From Echinicola soli (GTDB lineage Bacteria; Bacteroidota; Bacteroidia; Cytophagales; Cyclobacteriaceae), in NCBI RefSeq assembly GCF_006575665.1, contig NZ_CP041253.1, forward strand, positions 2,051,501 to 2,115,500: a stretch of 64,000 nucleotides of DNA, read 5' to 3'. The notes below the pieces were generated by a model. It ran no database searches. It saw only the letters and a list, made by a program, of their open reading frames with translations, and had not been told where the DNA came from. The translations under genes and the position numbers were made by a program. Below, piece by piece: positions 1 through 9,129 of this stretch (position 1 is the stretch's first letter; each line of letters starts with the position of its first letter).

Positions 1-2
1 AT

Positions 3-416
3 ACGGAGACCCTACGGGGTACCGCAACGGAAAATATCAGGCTCCAGCAGGAACAACTGGACCTTACAGGTTTAAGCCTAAACAGAACGGACGGTCATTA
101 CCTTATTTTACTGGTCGATGTAAATTCCTGCACGAGGTGCTTGGAGATAGAGATGAAAAGAATAAAGGAAAAAGGATTGGTGGGAAACATCAATATTTTA
201 ACGAACGAAAGTTCGGAAAGGCAAAGGAAAGTTTTTAAGAACAAATACAGCTACAATGGAGATGTCCATTATACATCTACTCCTTTGTTCAAACAAACTT
301 CCTCCCCTGCCTATTTGGTCTGTGATTTAGATGGAGTTGTTATGGACGCTTGTGTAATTCCAAAAAACTTTCCTGAAATTTCAGGTCTGTTTTTGGATAA
401 ATATGGATTAGAATAG
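3..416 (+). CDS. Thioredoxin-fold protein, 3' part only (5' end outside window)
   Basis: The reading frame is open from the left edge (frame starting at base 3) to a TAG at 414-416, so only the last 137 residues are present. A hydrophobic strand (YLILLVDV) is followed at once by a CxxC (NSCTRCLEIEMKRI), the usual place of the redox pair in thioredoxin folds. The downstream part (a strand ending in YLVCDLDG, then a C-terminal helix) resembles the second half of the thioredoxin-like lipoprotein at 11514-12026. The first ATG at 141 is internal, because coding-like sequence continues upstream. The exact family and its redox role are inferred; the N-terminus and any signal peptide cannot be seen. 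Confidence 0.6.
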   Translation, partial: TETLRGTATENIRLQQEQLDLTGLSLNRTDGHYLILLVDVNSCTRCLEIEMKRIKEKGLVGNINILTNESSERQRKVFKNKYSYNGDVHYTSTPLFKQTSSPAYLVCDLDGVVMDACVIPKNFPEISGLFLDKYGLE

Positions 417-683
417 CGAGAGAGCAACACTGTAACGTTTAGCCCCATTTTGCCGTAAAGGTTGGGTATGTTTACTGATTTTTTCCAGACCTATAATGGC
501 CTCTGTTTGAGAATCACGTTTTTCCTTTTACTGGACTCCTGGACTTTGAAAATGGCAAAAGCGCATCCATCCTTATACTTCGTGGTCCGTTATGAAGAAT
601 ACTTTCTGTTCAGTGCCAAAAACCCTTTGCTTTTAATTAAATAATTAGTTAATTGAAGGAGTGAACATTTTATTATCTTTTCA

Positions 684-1763
684 ATGAATGCAAACAGATT
701 GTTTTTATTGCTGATTTTGGTTTTTCCGTTCTTTTATTCCTGTGAAAACAGTACGGAGCAGCAGGAGGAAGTCCCCCTCGAATCCATGCGCAATGAAGTG
801 TCCGCCACCAAGGTGACGGTGGCCAAGGCCGAAAAACGCTCCTTCGACTACCTGATCAATGCTTCGGGCAAGGTGGAGGCCGGCCGGCAAGTGATGGTGG
901 TCATCGAGCGGCAGGGCTACCTCAAGGAACTGAACATCCGGGAAGGCCAGTATGTGGAGGCCGGAACGGTCATCGCCCGCCTGGACAATACCGACAATGT
1001 CTTCAGAAAGGAAAAGGCACTGGTGCAGCTGAAAAATGCGCAGGCTTCCTATAACAGCGAAAAACTGGGGTTTGGATCCATCCTGGAAGGAGAAGACCAG
1101 GATCAGGTCCTCCAGCTTGACGAGCAGCTGAAGGCCAGCAGTGGCCTGCTGTCCGCACAAATCGACCTGAAGGAAGCAGAGCTGGAGCTGGCCAAGGCCA
1201 CGATCAAGGCGCCCATCTCCGGCAAGGTGGCCGACCTACAGCTGAAGCCCGGCAGCCTGGTCAATGCAGGCGATGAACTCTGTGAAGTGCTCAATACCCA
1301 TAACCTGTTGCTCAGTGTAAAGGTACTCGAATCCGACATTCCCTTTATTTCCCTCGGCCAGACGGCAGAGGTCTACCCTGTTTCTGCCGGCACTGGATCT
1401 TTGACAGGCAAGGTAAACAGCATTAATCCCAAGGTGGACGAAAACGGCCTGGTGGAAGTGGGCATCAAGCTGGGCAATTCCCAAAAGCTGCTTCCCGGCA
1501 TGAACGCCCGCGCGGTGATCCGCGCCCCGCAGTCGGACAATGTGGTGGTGCCCAAGCAGGCACTGGTCTACCGCTCCGGCCGCCCGGTGGTCTTCACTGT
1601 CAACGGCAAGGAGGCCAAGTGGAACTATGTGGAGGTGGGCAAGGACAACGGCCGTGAGATAGAGGTACTTGACGGCATCAAGGATGGCGAGACGGTCATC
1701 ACCAGCAACAACCTGCAGCTGGGGCACCAGGCACAAATCCAAATCGCAAAAGAAAACGAATAG
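684..1763 (+). CDS. RND efflux periplasmic adaptor (HlyD/MFP family), lipoprotein
   Basis: Membrane-fusion subunit that would link an inner-membrane RND pump to an outer-membrane channel. The N-terminus is a lipoprotein signal with lipobox FYSC (Cys20). A biotinyl-lipoyl-like half (about residues 50-85, EGQYVEAGTVIARLDN), a short alpha-hairpin (about 90-165), the second lipoyl half (IKAPISGKVADLQLKPGSLV, about 173-192) and beta-barrel and membrane-proximal domains follow, as expected for about 360 residues. The next gene starts two bases after its stop, so the two are translationally close. A weak promoter-like TTG-N18-TATCTTTT lies at 653-681, immediately before the ATG. The first 30 or so codons are A/T-rich; the rest is strikingly G/C-rich compared with genes outside the operon. 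No TolC gene is visible beside it. Confidence 0.93.
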   Translation: MNANRLFLLLILVFPFFYSCENSTEQQEEVPLESMRNEVSATKVTVAKAEKRSFDYLINASGKVEAGRQVMVVIERQGYLKELNIREGQYVEAGTVIARLDNTDNVFRKEKALVQLKNAQASYNSEKLGFGSILEGEDQDQVLQLDEQLKASSGLLSAQIDLKEAELELAKATIKAPISGKVADLQLKPGSLVNAGDELCEVLNTHNLLLSVKVLESDIPFISLGQTAEVYPVSAGTGSLTGKVNSINPKVDENGLVEVGIKLGNSQKLLPGMNARAVIRAPQSDNVVVPKQALVYRSGRPVVFTVNGKEAKWNYVEVGKDNGREIEVLDGIKDGETVITSNNLQLGHQAQIQIAKENE

Positions 1764-1765
1764 CC

Positions 1766-4700
1766 ATGGTCAGATTTTTATTGGCACGGCCGATTGCGGT
1801 GACGATGGTCTTTGTGGCCCTGATGGTGTTCAGCCTGATCGCCTTTACGAAGCTTCCCGTGTCGCTGTTGCCGCCCATCGATGTACCGCAGATCGTGGTG
1901 AAGGTCAATTATCCCAATGCCTCGCCCGAGGCGATCGAGCAGAACGTGCTGCGCCCGGTGCGGGAAAGCCTGATTACACTGAACGGCCTGGAGGATATGC
2001 AGAGCAAGGCCGGCAGCGAAACGGGCACGGTGAGGCTGCAGTTTGCCTATGGCACTTCCATGGAGCTGGCCTATATCGAAGTGAACGAAAAAATCGACCG
2101 GCTGACCAATAGCCTTCCCGAAGAACTCCCCCGCCCCCAGGTCATCCGCATCAATACCAACGACATCCCCATGGTCCGCATCCAAGTGGTCCCCAAGGAA
2201 GGCACCGACTATGCCGAGGTGACCAAGCTGGCCGAAAATGTGCTCAAAAAACGTATCGAACAGCTGGAAGGGATTTCCCTGGTGGACATCAACGGCAAGC
2301 AGGAGCGGGTGATCACTGTGCGTCCAAACAAGGCTGTGCTGGCAGGGCTGGGCATGACCGAACAGGATGTGATCAATGCCATCACCTCGGGCAACCGGGA
2401 GCTCCCCGGCATCAGTGTCAAGGACGGCCAGTACCGCTACTTCCTGCGGCTGGCCACACGTGTGGATACGCCGGAGGACATCGAAAACCTGCCGGTCAGC
2501 GGACCCGAAGGCCGTGCCGTACCGCTGGGCAAAGTGGCCGGGGTGCAGTACCGGATGGAAGAGACGATGGGATATCACCTGTATGGGCAGCGGCAAGGGC
2601 TAGTGATTACTGTCCACAAGCAGGCTGCGGCCAAAATGAACGAACTCATGGAAAAGGTCCGGGAGTCTGTGGGCCATTTTAAGCAGGATTACCCGCAGGT
2701 GGACTTTGCCATGACCCAGGACCAGAGCACCCTGCTCAACGCGGGGATCAGCAACCTGCAGACCAGCCTGCTCTTCGGAGGGCTTTTTGCCTTCGGGGTG
2801 CTGTTTGTTTTTATGGGTAACTACCGCATGCCGGTGATCATTGGCCTTAGTCTGCCCACTTCACTGGTGATCAGCTTTTTGGTCTTCCAGGCCGCTGGCA
2901 TCTCTATCAATGTCATCTCCCTGAGTGGCCTGGCCCTTGGGCTGGGCATGCTGATTGATAATGCCATCATCGTCCTGGACAATATCACCCGCAAGCGGCA
3001 GGAGGGACTGCCGCTGTTCGAGGCCTGCGTGCAGGGGGTAAACGAGGTGATGTCCGCGCTGATCAGTTCGGTGCTGACCACTTTGGCGGTCTTTGTGCCG
3101 CTGGTATTCCTGAGTGGTATTTCCGGTGCCCTGTTCCTGGACCAGGCGGTGTCGGTGGCAGCGATCCTGTTTGTCTCGCTTTTGGTGGCCTTTGTACTGC
3201 TTCCACTGCTGTACAGGGTGTTCTTTGCTCATAAGACCTGGGAAGGCAACCGCGAGGACAGCCGTTTTTTCAAAGCCATAGTAGCCTGGTACAAAAAAGG
3301 CTACCAAATGGTCATGGCCAATAGGAAGCTGAGTCTGGTGCTGCTCCTGATGCTGATTCCGGTGTTTTTGCTTATTGGGATGGCCCTGCCCACGGAGGGG
3401 CTTCCGCCCATTGCCAAAAAGGATGCCGTGCTGGAGGTGGACTGGAACGAACCCATCGGCGTGGAGCAGAACCGGGACCGTATAAAGGAGGTTATGGCCA
3501 GCCTGAAAGGGGAGTTTGAACAGGCAGAAGCGGATGTGGGCGTGCGGCAGTTTTTGCTCTTTGACGGAGAGAATTCCGTGCAGCAGGCCACGGTGTACAT
3601 GGATTTTAAGGACCAGCAGTCCAAGGATGCACAGACCGCGCTACTGGAAAAGATGCTGAGGAATACCTTCCCGCAAGCCACCGTAGGGATCACTGATGCT
3701 CCGAGTGCCTTTGACCAATTGTTTGCCTCCAATATTCCCTATTACGAAATGCGTTGGAAGGAGCTGGAAAGCAAGCGGCCGGTTCCCGCTGCCGAGATGG
3801 GCCCCTGGCTGGAGGAGCTGCCTGTAACTGATTGGAAAAAAGGACCCGGGCTGCAGGAAGAATCAGCGGTGCTTTTTCGTGTTGACCTGGAGAAAATGGC
3901 CCTTTACGGGATCGATATCAGTACGCTGACCGGTGAGATCGAAAGGCTCTTTGGCCGCTACACCATTGATGAGATCAGGCGGTTTAGTGAAGTGACGCCG
4001 ATACGACTGGAGGGCAACAAGTCGGACTTTATGGCCATCCTCCGCAGCAACCACCTGGAAGGCAATGAAGGCCAGCGCTATGCACTTGCCAATTTTATCA
4101 ACGTAAGCTATGAAAACCATTATAAGTATGTCACGGCAGACAAGACAGGCATCTACCAATCGGTGAGCCTGACAGGTTCCCATCCCGAGGAACGGGAAGG
4201 CGAGCTGAGGGAGTGGGGTCGTGGAAAGAATTTCAGTGTGTCCTTTGCAGGGCAATATTTTAAGGACCGGGAAAATATCCGGCAGCTGATGGGGATTTTG
4301 GGTGTGGCAGTGTTGCTGCTGTATTTTATTTTGGCCGCACAGTTTGAGAGTTTTGTGCAGCCGCTGATCGTGATCTTCACCTTGCCGTTGGGCATTGGCG
4401 GTGCCCTGTTGATGCTCTGGCTGACGGGCACCTCACTGAACGTGATGTCCGCCATTGGGCTGGTGGTCATGCTGGGCATCATGGTCAATGACGCCATCCT
4501 GAAGATCGACACCGTGAACCGGCTGCGGGAGCGCTATGCCCTGGAACAGCCCCGGGAGACAAGCAGGGAAATTCTCGACCGGGCACTGTTCCGGGCAGGG
4601 GAAATCCGTCTGAAGCCCATTCTGATGACCTCGATTACCACCATTCTGGCGCTGTTGCCGGTGGTGTTCAGCTCTGGATTGGGAGCTGATTTGCAGCGGC

Positions 4701-4816
4701 CCCTGGTGTTCAGCGTCATCGGTGGCCTGACCATCGGCACGCTGACGGCACTGTATTTCGTGCCCCTGGCATATTGGGCAGTAAGTAGGAAGAAAGTATC
4801 AAGTAGTGAGACATGA
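1766..4816 (+). CDS. RND efflux permease (AcrB/HAE1-like), first of two
   Basis: Inner-membrane proton-driven pump subunit of 1016 residues, the normal AcrB length, with TM1 at the N-terminus, a periplasmic porter domain (about 35-335), TM2-6, a second porter domain and TM8-12. In TM4 the proton-relay pair reads Asp398-Asn399 (MLIDNAII) instead of Asp-Asp as in AcrB. In TM10 the position of the AcrB lysine is Asn (MVNDAIL). Both variants occur in other HAE1-like pumps, so this does not prove loss of function. The gene is coupled to the adaptor upstream. Its last codons (KKVSSSET) and stop lie in a dispersed repeat (4795-4820), so the tail has probably been rewritten. Substrate is unknown. Confidence 0.93.
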   Translation: MVRFLLARPIAVTMVFVALMVFSLIAFTKLPVSLLPPIDVPQIVVKVNYPNASPEAIEQNVLRPVRESLITLNGLEDMQSKAGSETGTVRLQFAYGTSMELAYIEVNEKIDRLTNSLPEELPRPQVIRINTNDIPMVRIQVVPKEGTDYAEVTKLAENVLKKRIEQLEGISLVDINGKQERVITVRPNKAVLAGLGMTEQDVINAITSGNRELPGISVKDGQYRYFLRLATRVDTPEDIENLPVSGPEGRAVPLGKVAGVQYRMEETMGYHLYGQRQGLVITVHKQAAAKMNELMEKVRESVGHFKQDYPQVDFAMTQDQSTLLNAGISNLQTSLLFGGLFAFGVLFVFMGNYRMPVIIGLSLPTSLVISFLVFQAAGISINVISLSGLALGLGMLIDNAIIVLDNITRKRQEGLPLFEACVQGVNEVMSALISSVLTTLAVFVPLVFLSGISGALFLDQAVSVAAILFVSLLVAFVLLPLLYRVFFAHKTWEGNREDSRFFKAIVAWYKKGYQMVMANRKLSLVLLLMLIPVFLLIGMALPTEGLPPIAKKDAVLEVDWNEPIGVEQNRDRIKEVMASLKGEFEQAEADVGVRQFLLFDGENSVQQATVYMDFKDQQSKDAQTALLEKMLRNTFPQATVGITDAPSAFDQLFASNIPYYEMRWKELESKRPVPAAEMGPWLEELPVTDWKKGPGLQEESAVLFRVDLEKMALYGIDISTLTGEIERLFGRYTIDEIRRFSEVTPIRLEGNKSDFMAILRSNHLEGNEGQRYALANFINVSYENHYKYVTADKTGIYQSVSLTGSHPEEREGELREWGRGKNFSVSFAGQYFKDRENIRQLMGILGVAVLLLYFILAAQFESFVQPLIVIFTLPLGIGGALLMLWLTGTSLNVMSAIGLVVMLGIMVNDAILKIDTVNRLRERYALEQPRETSREILDRALFRAGEIRLKPILMTSITTILALLPVVFSSGLGADLQRPLVFSVIGGLTIGTLTALYFVPLAYWAVSRKKVSSSET

Positions 4817-5062
4817 GACAAATATTTCTCCCCGCCGCGGCGGGATAACGCTAAGACGTGGTTGTACCGGGTCTCTGCTCCGGTACTGGGAAACATTGAG
4901 TCTCTGTTCAAAAATATAAGGTTGAATCTGGAGACTCGGTATTTGTTGTCCCGCATCAGAGATAGCGGGACAACATAAAAATGGATAAGAACGTGGTTGT
5001 ACCGGGTCTCTGCCCCGGTACTGGGAAACATTGAGTCTCTGACTCAAAAATATAAGTAAAAA
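4795..5062 (+). repeat. Left REP-like block of the RAYT locus
   Basis: It holds, in order: a dispersed box beginning AGTATCAAGTAGTGAGACAT (4795), a perfect palindrome CCCGCCGCGGCGGG (4831-4844), a 148-bp unit (4844-4991) that recurs at 5672-5819, and a shorter extra copy of its core (4996-5056) that ends six bases before the RAYT start codon. The core carries a hairpin TACCGG-N9-CCGGTA. The 148-bp unit also carries TTGTCCCGC-N10-GCGGGACAA, a perfect 9-bp stem. This is the arrangement expected of REP sequences around a RAYT gene. The hairpins sit between two pump genes and could also affect read-through. Confidence 0.85.
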
Positions 5063-5620
5063 ATGAGTAAACAGGATAAACCCTATCGTATTACGGACCA
5101 GCATGGAGTTTATTTTCTCACCTTAACGGTAGTGGACTGGCTTGATGTGTTTACGAGAAAAGAATATAAATTGGAAGTGGTGGACAGTTTGAATTATTGT
5201 GTACAGAAGAAAGGGTTGGAATTGTATGCTTGGGTTTTAATGAGCAATCACCTGCACCTTTTAGGTAGGACAAGGGAGCCGTTTCGGATAAGTGACTTCA
5301 TAAGGGATTTCAAAAAGTACGTTGCTGCGAGAATTCTAGATAGTTTGGGACGTGAATCTATTGAATCCAGAAGGTCATGGATGCTTTCACGAATGAAATT
5401 CAGGGGTGGCCAGGTTAAGCGTGTGCTTAATTATAAGTTCTGGGAAGACGACAATCGGGCGATCTGGATCGAATCAAATAAGTTCTTGGAACAAAAGCTT
5501 CATTATATTCATGAAAATCCTGTTAATGCCATGATTGTAGAGGAACCAAAAGAATATCTATTTAGCAGTGCTCGGGATTATGCAGGAATGAAAGGCCTTG
5601 TAAAAGTAAAGTTGGTTTGA
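5063..5620 (+). CDS. REP-associated tyrosine transposase (RAYT, Y1/HUH family)
   Basis: Single-strand DNA transposase-like nuclease of 185 residues, usual for the family. The metal-binding HUH-type motif is His63-Leu-His65 (MSNHLHLL) and the likely catalytic tyrosine is Tyr148 (KLHYIHENPV), followed by the typical LFSSARDY. It is flanked by REP-like repeats: a core copy directly upstream, and 148-bp direct repeats on both sides. It is A/T-richer than the pump genes on either side and separates two RND permeases that otherwise would be adjacent, so the locus looks like an insertion into an existing operon. Related RAYTs are usually single-copy domesticated enzymes that move REP elements in trans; that role is inferred here. 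There is no clear ribosome-binding site. Confidence 0.9.
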   Translation: MSKQDKPYRITDQHGVYFLTLTVVDWLDVFTRKEYKLEVVDSLNYCVQKKGLELYAWVLMSNHLHLLGRTREPFRISDFIRDFKKYVAARILDSLGRESIESRRSWMLSRMKFRGGQVKRVLNYKFWEDDNRAIWIESNKFLEQKLHYIHENPVNAMIVEEPKEYLFSSARDYAGMKGLVKVKLV

Positions 5621-5671
5621 AGGAGTGAGTCGGGAGACTCAGGCTTTGTACTCCCGCGTCAGAGACGGCGT

Positions 5672-5857
5672 GATAACGCTAAGGCGTGCTTGTACCGGGT
5701 CTCTGCTCCGGTACTGGGAAACATTGAGTCTCTGATTCAAAAATATAAGGTTGAGTCTGGAGTTCAGTATTTGTTGTCCTGCGTCAGAGATAGCGGGACA
5801 ACATAAAAATGGATAAGAAGAAAGAAAAGTATCAAGTAGCTAGATGCAAGTATCAAG
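5672..5857 (+). repeat. Right REP-like block of the RAYT locus
   Basis: The 148-bp unit 5672-5819 is a direct repeat of 4844-4991 with scattered substitutions, including the core hairpin TACCGG-N9-CCGGTA (5691-5711). The second hairpin is imperfect here (TTGTCCTGC against GCGGGACAA). It is followed by a box AGTATCAAGTAGCTAGATGC (5828-5847), related to the one that opens the left block, and by a short palindrome TGAGCC-ATA-GGCTCA (5888-5902). The gap 5621-5931 before the second permease holds nothing else I can recognise. Confidence 0.85.
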
Positions 5858-5931
5858 AAAAAGAAAAGAGTAAAGTGTTGAACCAATGAGCCATAGGCTC
5901 ACGGCTCACTACTCAGATCTCAAGACTAAAA

Positions 5932-8900
5932 ATGAGTTCATTCAGGATCACGATATCGTTTTTTGTGCTGGCCATCATAGGCTTTGCGCTGGTGCCACGG
6001 CTGACCGTGGAGCTGAACCCGCGTGAGCAGCAGCCGGTGCTGAGCATCTCCTTCGGTGTGCCGCAGGCGGCACCGGAGCTGGTCGAAAAGCTCGGTACGG
6101 CACCGCTCGAAGGGTTGTTTTCCCAGCTTTCGGAGCTGAAAAAGATCGAGTCGGTATCCAACTATAACAGCGGCCAGATCACGCTGCGCTTTGACAAGCA
6201 CACCGACATGGAGTTCAAGAAATTTGAGGTGGCTTCCCTGATCCGGCAGGTGTATCCTTCGCTAGACCAAAAGGTGGGGTATCCGTTGATCTACCAGTCT
6301 GCGCAGCGCAATGAAGAGCCGCCCATTCTCCAATACAGCATCAATGCACCCTTTGCACCCTTTGAGATCAAGAAAGTAACCGAGGACGTGCTCAAATCAG
6401 TGCTTACGCGGTTTGACGAGGTGGAGGAAATCCAGGTGTACGGAGCCAACGACCTTCAGCTTTACGTGACGTACGACATCCAGAAATTACAGGCCCTGGG
6501 CCTTACCCGCAGCATGCTTACGGGAGTCCTGCGCAATGCCTTCGGGACAGGCTATCCGGGGATGGCGGTAAACCACCAGGGCGAAGCGCTGTTTATCCAA
6601 CTGGACCGTAGCCTGACCAGTTTGGAGCAATTGGAAAATCTCCGGATCATAAGCCGTGGCGGCAAGGACATCTACCTTCGGGACCTGGCCCGCCTTACCT
6701 TGGAAGAGGCCGAGCCCAGCCGGTATTACCGGATCAATGGCAACAACTCGGTGACCATGGGCATCACCAGCCGGCCAGGCGTGAACAAGGTGGTGCTGGC
6801 CAAAAAACTGCGGGAAGCAGTCGAACAGGCCGGAGAATTGCTGCCATCGGGCTATGATGTGCGCCTGGAGCAGGACGATACCGAATACCTGTCCAAGGAA
6901 CTGCACAAAATCTACCAGCGCTCAGGGCTTTCCATCCTGATCCTGGTGGTCTTTATCTTTCTGATTAACCGCAACTGGCGGTACCTGACCGTGCTGTTCC
7001 TCGGGATCGTGGTCAACCTGAGCGTAACCGGGATTATCCTTTATGCACTGGGTACGCACCTGCACCTGTACAGCATTGCGGGACTGACGATTTCCTTTGG
7101 ATTGATTGTGGACAATGCCATCATCATGATCGACCACTTGCACAAGCACCGCAACAGGAAGGTCTTTCTTGCGCTTTTGGCCGCATCGTTGACGACGATC
7201 GCTGCATTGCTGATGGTGTTCCTGCTGCCCGAGGAGGACCAGCGCAACCTGACCGATTTTGCGGTAGTGGTGGCGGTGATGCTGGCGGTGTCCCTGCTGG
7301 TGGCACTGTTGTTTACCCCGGCCATGTACGGGCTGTTGTTTGGCGAAGAGGCCAGGAAGGGACGAAAGTTGACCTTGCCGCAGCTGCGGAAAAGGGCGGT
7401 CTTGTTCAGGAGGTATTTTGGTATGATCGGCTTTGTGGCCCGGTTCCGGAAAACACTTGTTATGCTGCTTGTATTGCTCTTTGGCCTGCCCATATTTTAC
7501 CTTCCGGCCAAATGGGAGGAACAGGACTGGTACAACAAGACCATTGGCAGCACGGTTTACCAAGAGGATATCCGTCCTTATGTGGACAAGGCACTGGGCG
7601 GATCGCTGCGCATGTTTGTGCGCGGGGTGTTCGAAAAGTCGGGTTACCGGGAAGCGGCACAGACCAGACTGTACGTGAATATTCGGCTGCCCTTTGGCAA
7701 TACGCTGGATCAAATGGACTTTATTGTGCGGGAGTTTGAGGAATTTCTGAAAGGCGTGAAGGGGGTGGACAAGTTTGTCAGCAGTGTTTCTTCTGGACAA
7801 CACGCTTCGATCACCATCACTTTTGAGGATGCCTATGAAAATTCTGCACTTCCCTATCAGTTGAAGGGGAGGCTGTCGGTAAAGGCAACCGACTGGAGTG
7901 GTGCCAATTGGAGCATTTATGGTGTGGGGCAGGGCTTCTCAGCAGGTCCCGGGGGAAAAGGAATCCCTTCCTTTACGGTCATGATGAAGGGGTACAACTT
8001 TGACGAGCTGGAGCGGCAGTCGGAGTTGCTGGCCGAAAAGCTGCTGCGCCACAAGCGTATCCAGGAGGTAAACACCAATGAACGGATGGGCTACAGGGAA
8101 AGGACCTCTGAGGAGTTTGTCCTGCGGTTTGACCAACAGCAGCTGGCGCTCCAGCGCGTCAATCAATACGAGGTGATCAGCGCACTGGAGGCAGTCTCCA
8201 AGCCTACCCGCACTTCCCTTCATCTGAGTCTGGACGACACCAATTACGGCGTGATGGTGAGAGAAGAAGATTCAGAGGTTTTTTCACGCTTTGACCTGGA
8301 AGAGACCACGCTGATCAGTGGGGAGGACCGGATGTTCAAGGTGTCCAGCTTGGGTACCCTGGAGAAGGAAACTACCACCAATTCCCTGCATAAGGAAGAC
8401 CGCCAGTACATCCGCAGGGTGGCATTTGAATACATGGGCTCGCGGAAGTTTGGTAGCGAATACTTGGATGAGGTGCTGGAGGAAATGAAGGCCAGTATGC
8501 CCATCGGTTATTCTGCAGAGACTTCGTCATACTACTGGGGCTACGACAAGGCCAAAAGGCAGTACGCCTTGCTGCTGGTACTCATCGTGGCGATTTTCTT
8601 CATTTGCGGCGTGCTGTTTGAAAACCTAAAGCAGCCCTTTTATATCATTGCGGTGATTCCCATTGCCTTTATCGGGCTGTTTTTGATCTTTTCCCTGTTT
8701 GATTTTTACTTTGACCAAGGGGGCTATGCGGCCTTTGTGATGCTGGGAGGATTGGCTGTAAATGCGGCCATCTTTATCGTCAATGACCTGAACAACCGCC
8801 AGACCGGACGCTATAACCGGAATGTGCTGAAGTCTGTTGCGGGAAAGGCCATTCCGATCCTGCTGACTGTACTTTCCACCTGCTTTGGGTTGATTCCGTT

Positions 8901-9063
8901 TATCATGGAAGGCCAGAACGAAATTTTCTGGTTTTCCCTGGCCATTGGCACCATCGGTGGACTCGTGTTCAGCATGGTAGGTGTGTTTTTGGCCTTACCG
9001 GTGTTTTTGTGGAGGAATAAAAGTGAGCGGACAGCGAAAAGAACATCAAGCAGCAAGATGTAA
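5932..9063 (+). CDS. RND efflux permease, second of two
   Basis: A 1043-residue RND pump subunit with N-terminal TM1, two large periplasmic porter regions and a C-terminal TM bundle (about residues 880-1030). TM4 again reads Asp394-Asn395 (LIVDNAIIMID). It is divergent from the first permease, with weaker porter motifs, so this is a hetero-permease arrangement rather than a recent duplication. It shares the G/C-rich codon use of the adaptor and first permease, which supports an original three-gene operon now interrupted by the RAYT locus (4795-5857). The C-terminal tail (KRTSSSKM) is encoded by sequence that resembles the dispersed AGTATCAAG repeat, as for the first permease. How it is transcribed after the insertion is not clear; I see no strong promoter in 5858-5931. 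Confidence 0.9.
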   Translation: MSSFRITISFFVLAIIGFALVPRLTVELNPREQQPVLSISFGVPQAAPELVEKLGTAPLEGLFSQLSELKKIESVSNYNSGQITLRFDKHTDMEFKKFEVASLIRQVYPSLDQKVGYPLIYQSAQRNEEPPILQYSINAPFAPFEIKKVTEDVLKSVLTRFDEVEEIQVYGANDLQLYVTYDIQKLQALGLTRSMLTGVLRNAFGTGYPGMAVNHQGEALFIQLDRSLTSLEQLENLRIISRGGKDIYLRDLARLTLEEAEPSRYYRINGNNSVTMGITSRPGVNKVVLAKKLREAVEQAGELLPSGYDVRLEQDDTEYLSKELHKIYQRSGLSILILVVFIFLINRNWRYLTVLFLGIVVNLSVTGIILYALGTHLHLYSIAGLTISFGLIVDNAIIMIDHLHKHRNRKVFLALLAASLTTIAALLMVFLLPEEDQRNLTDFAVVVAVMLAVSLLVALLFTPAMYGLLFGEEARKGRKLTLPQLRKRAVLFRRYFGMIGFVARFRKTLVMLLVLLFGLPIFYLPAKWEEQDWYNKTIGSTVYQEDIRPYVDKALGGSLRMFVRGVFEKSGYREAAQTRLYVNIRLPFGNTLDQMDFIVREFEEFLKGVKGVDKFVSSVSSGQHASITITFEDAYENSALPYQLKGRLSVKATDWSGANWSIYGVGQGFSAGPGGKGIPSFTVMMKGYNFDELERQSELLAEKLLRHKRIQEVNTNERMGYRERTSEEFVLRFDQQQLALQRVNQYEVISALEAVSKPTRTSLHLSLDDTNYGVMVREEDSEVFSRFDLEETTLISGEDRMFKVSSLGTLEKETTTNSLHKEDRQYIRRVAFEYMGSRKFGSEYLDEVLEEMKASMPIGYSAETSSYYWGYDKAKRQYALLLVLIVAIFFICGVLFENLKQPFYIIAVIPIAFIGLFLIFSLFDFYFDQGGYAAFVMLGGLAVNAAIFIVNDLNNRQTGRYNRNVLKSVAGKAIPILLTVLSTCFGLIPFIMEGQNEIFWFSLAIGTIGGLVFSMVGVFLALPVFLWRNKSERTAKRTSSSKM

Positions 9064-9129
9064 GTATCAAAATTAGAGAAAAGAACCAGATCTTATTACT
9101 GGCGAAAAAACGGATAATCATTGAATTCA

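Noticed and set aside
462..644. 60-codon open frame before the efflux operon
   Set aside because: No start signal, composition like non-coding A/T-rich DNA, no recognisable fold; probably chance.
1778..2596. Long minus-strand frames inside the first permease
   Set aside because: Antisense shadows of G/C-rich codons; His/Gln-rich, no start signals.
2861..3307. Minus-strand frame of 148 codons in the same gene
   Set aside because: Same shadow effect; sequence rich in Gln/His/Asp, unlike protein.
4534..5104. Minus-strand frames with repeated peptide segments over the REP block
   Set aside because: The repeated peptides only reflect the DNA repeats; no gene context.
4795..5857. CRISPR array from the repeated 60-bp units
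   Set aside because: Only three copies, irregular spacing, a RAYT gene between, no cas genes.
6922..7803. 293-codon minus-strand frame in the second permease
   Set aside because: Shadow of the permease, low-complexity His/Gln/Lys composition.
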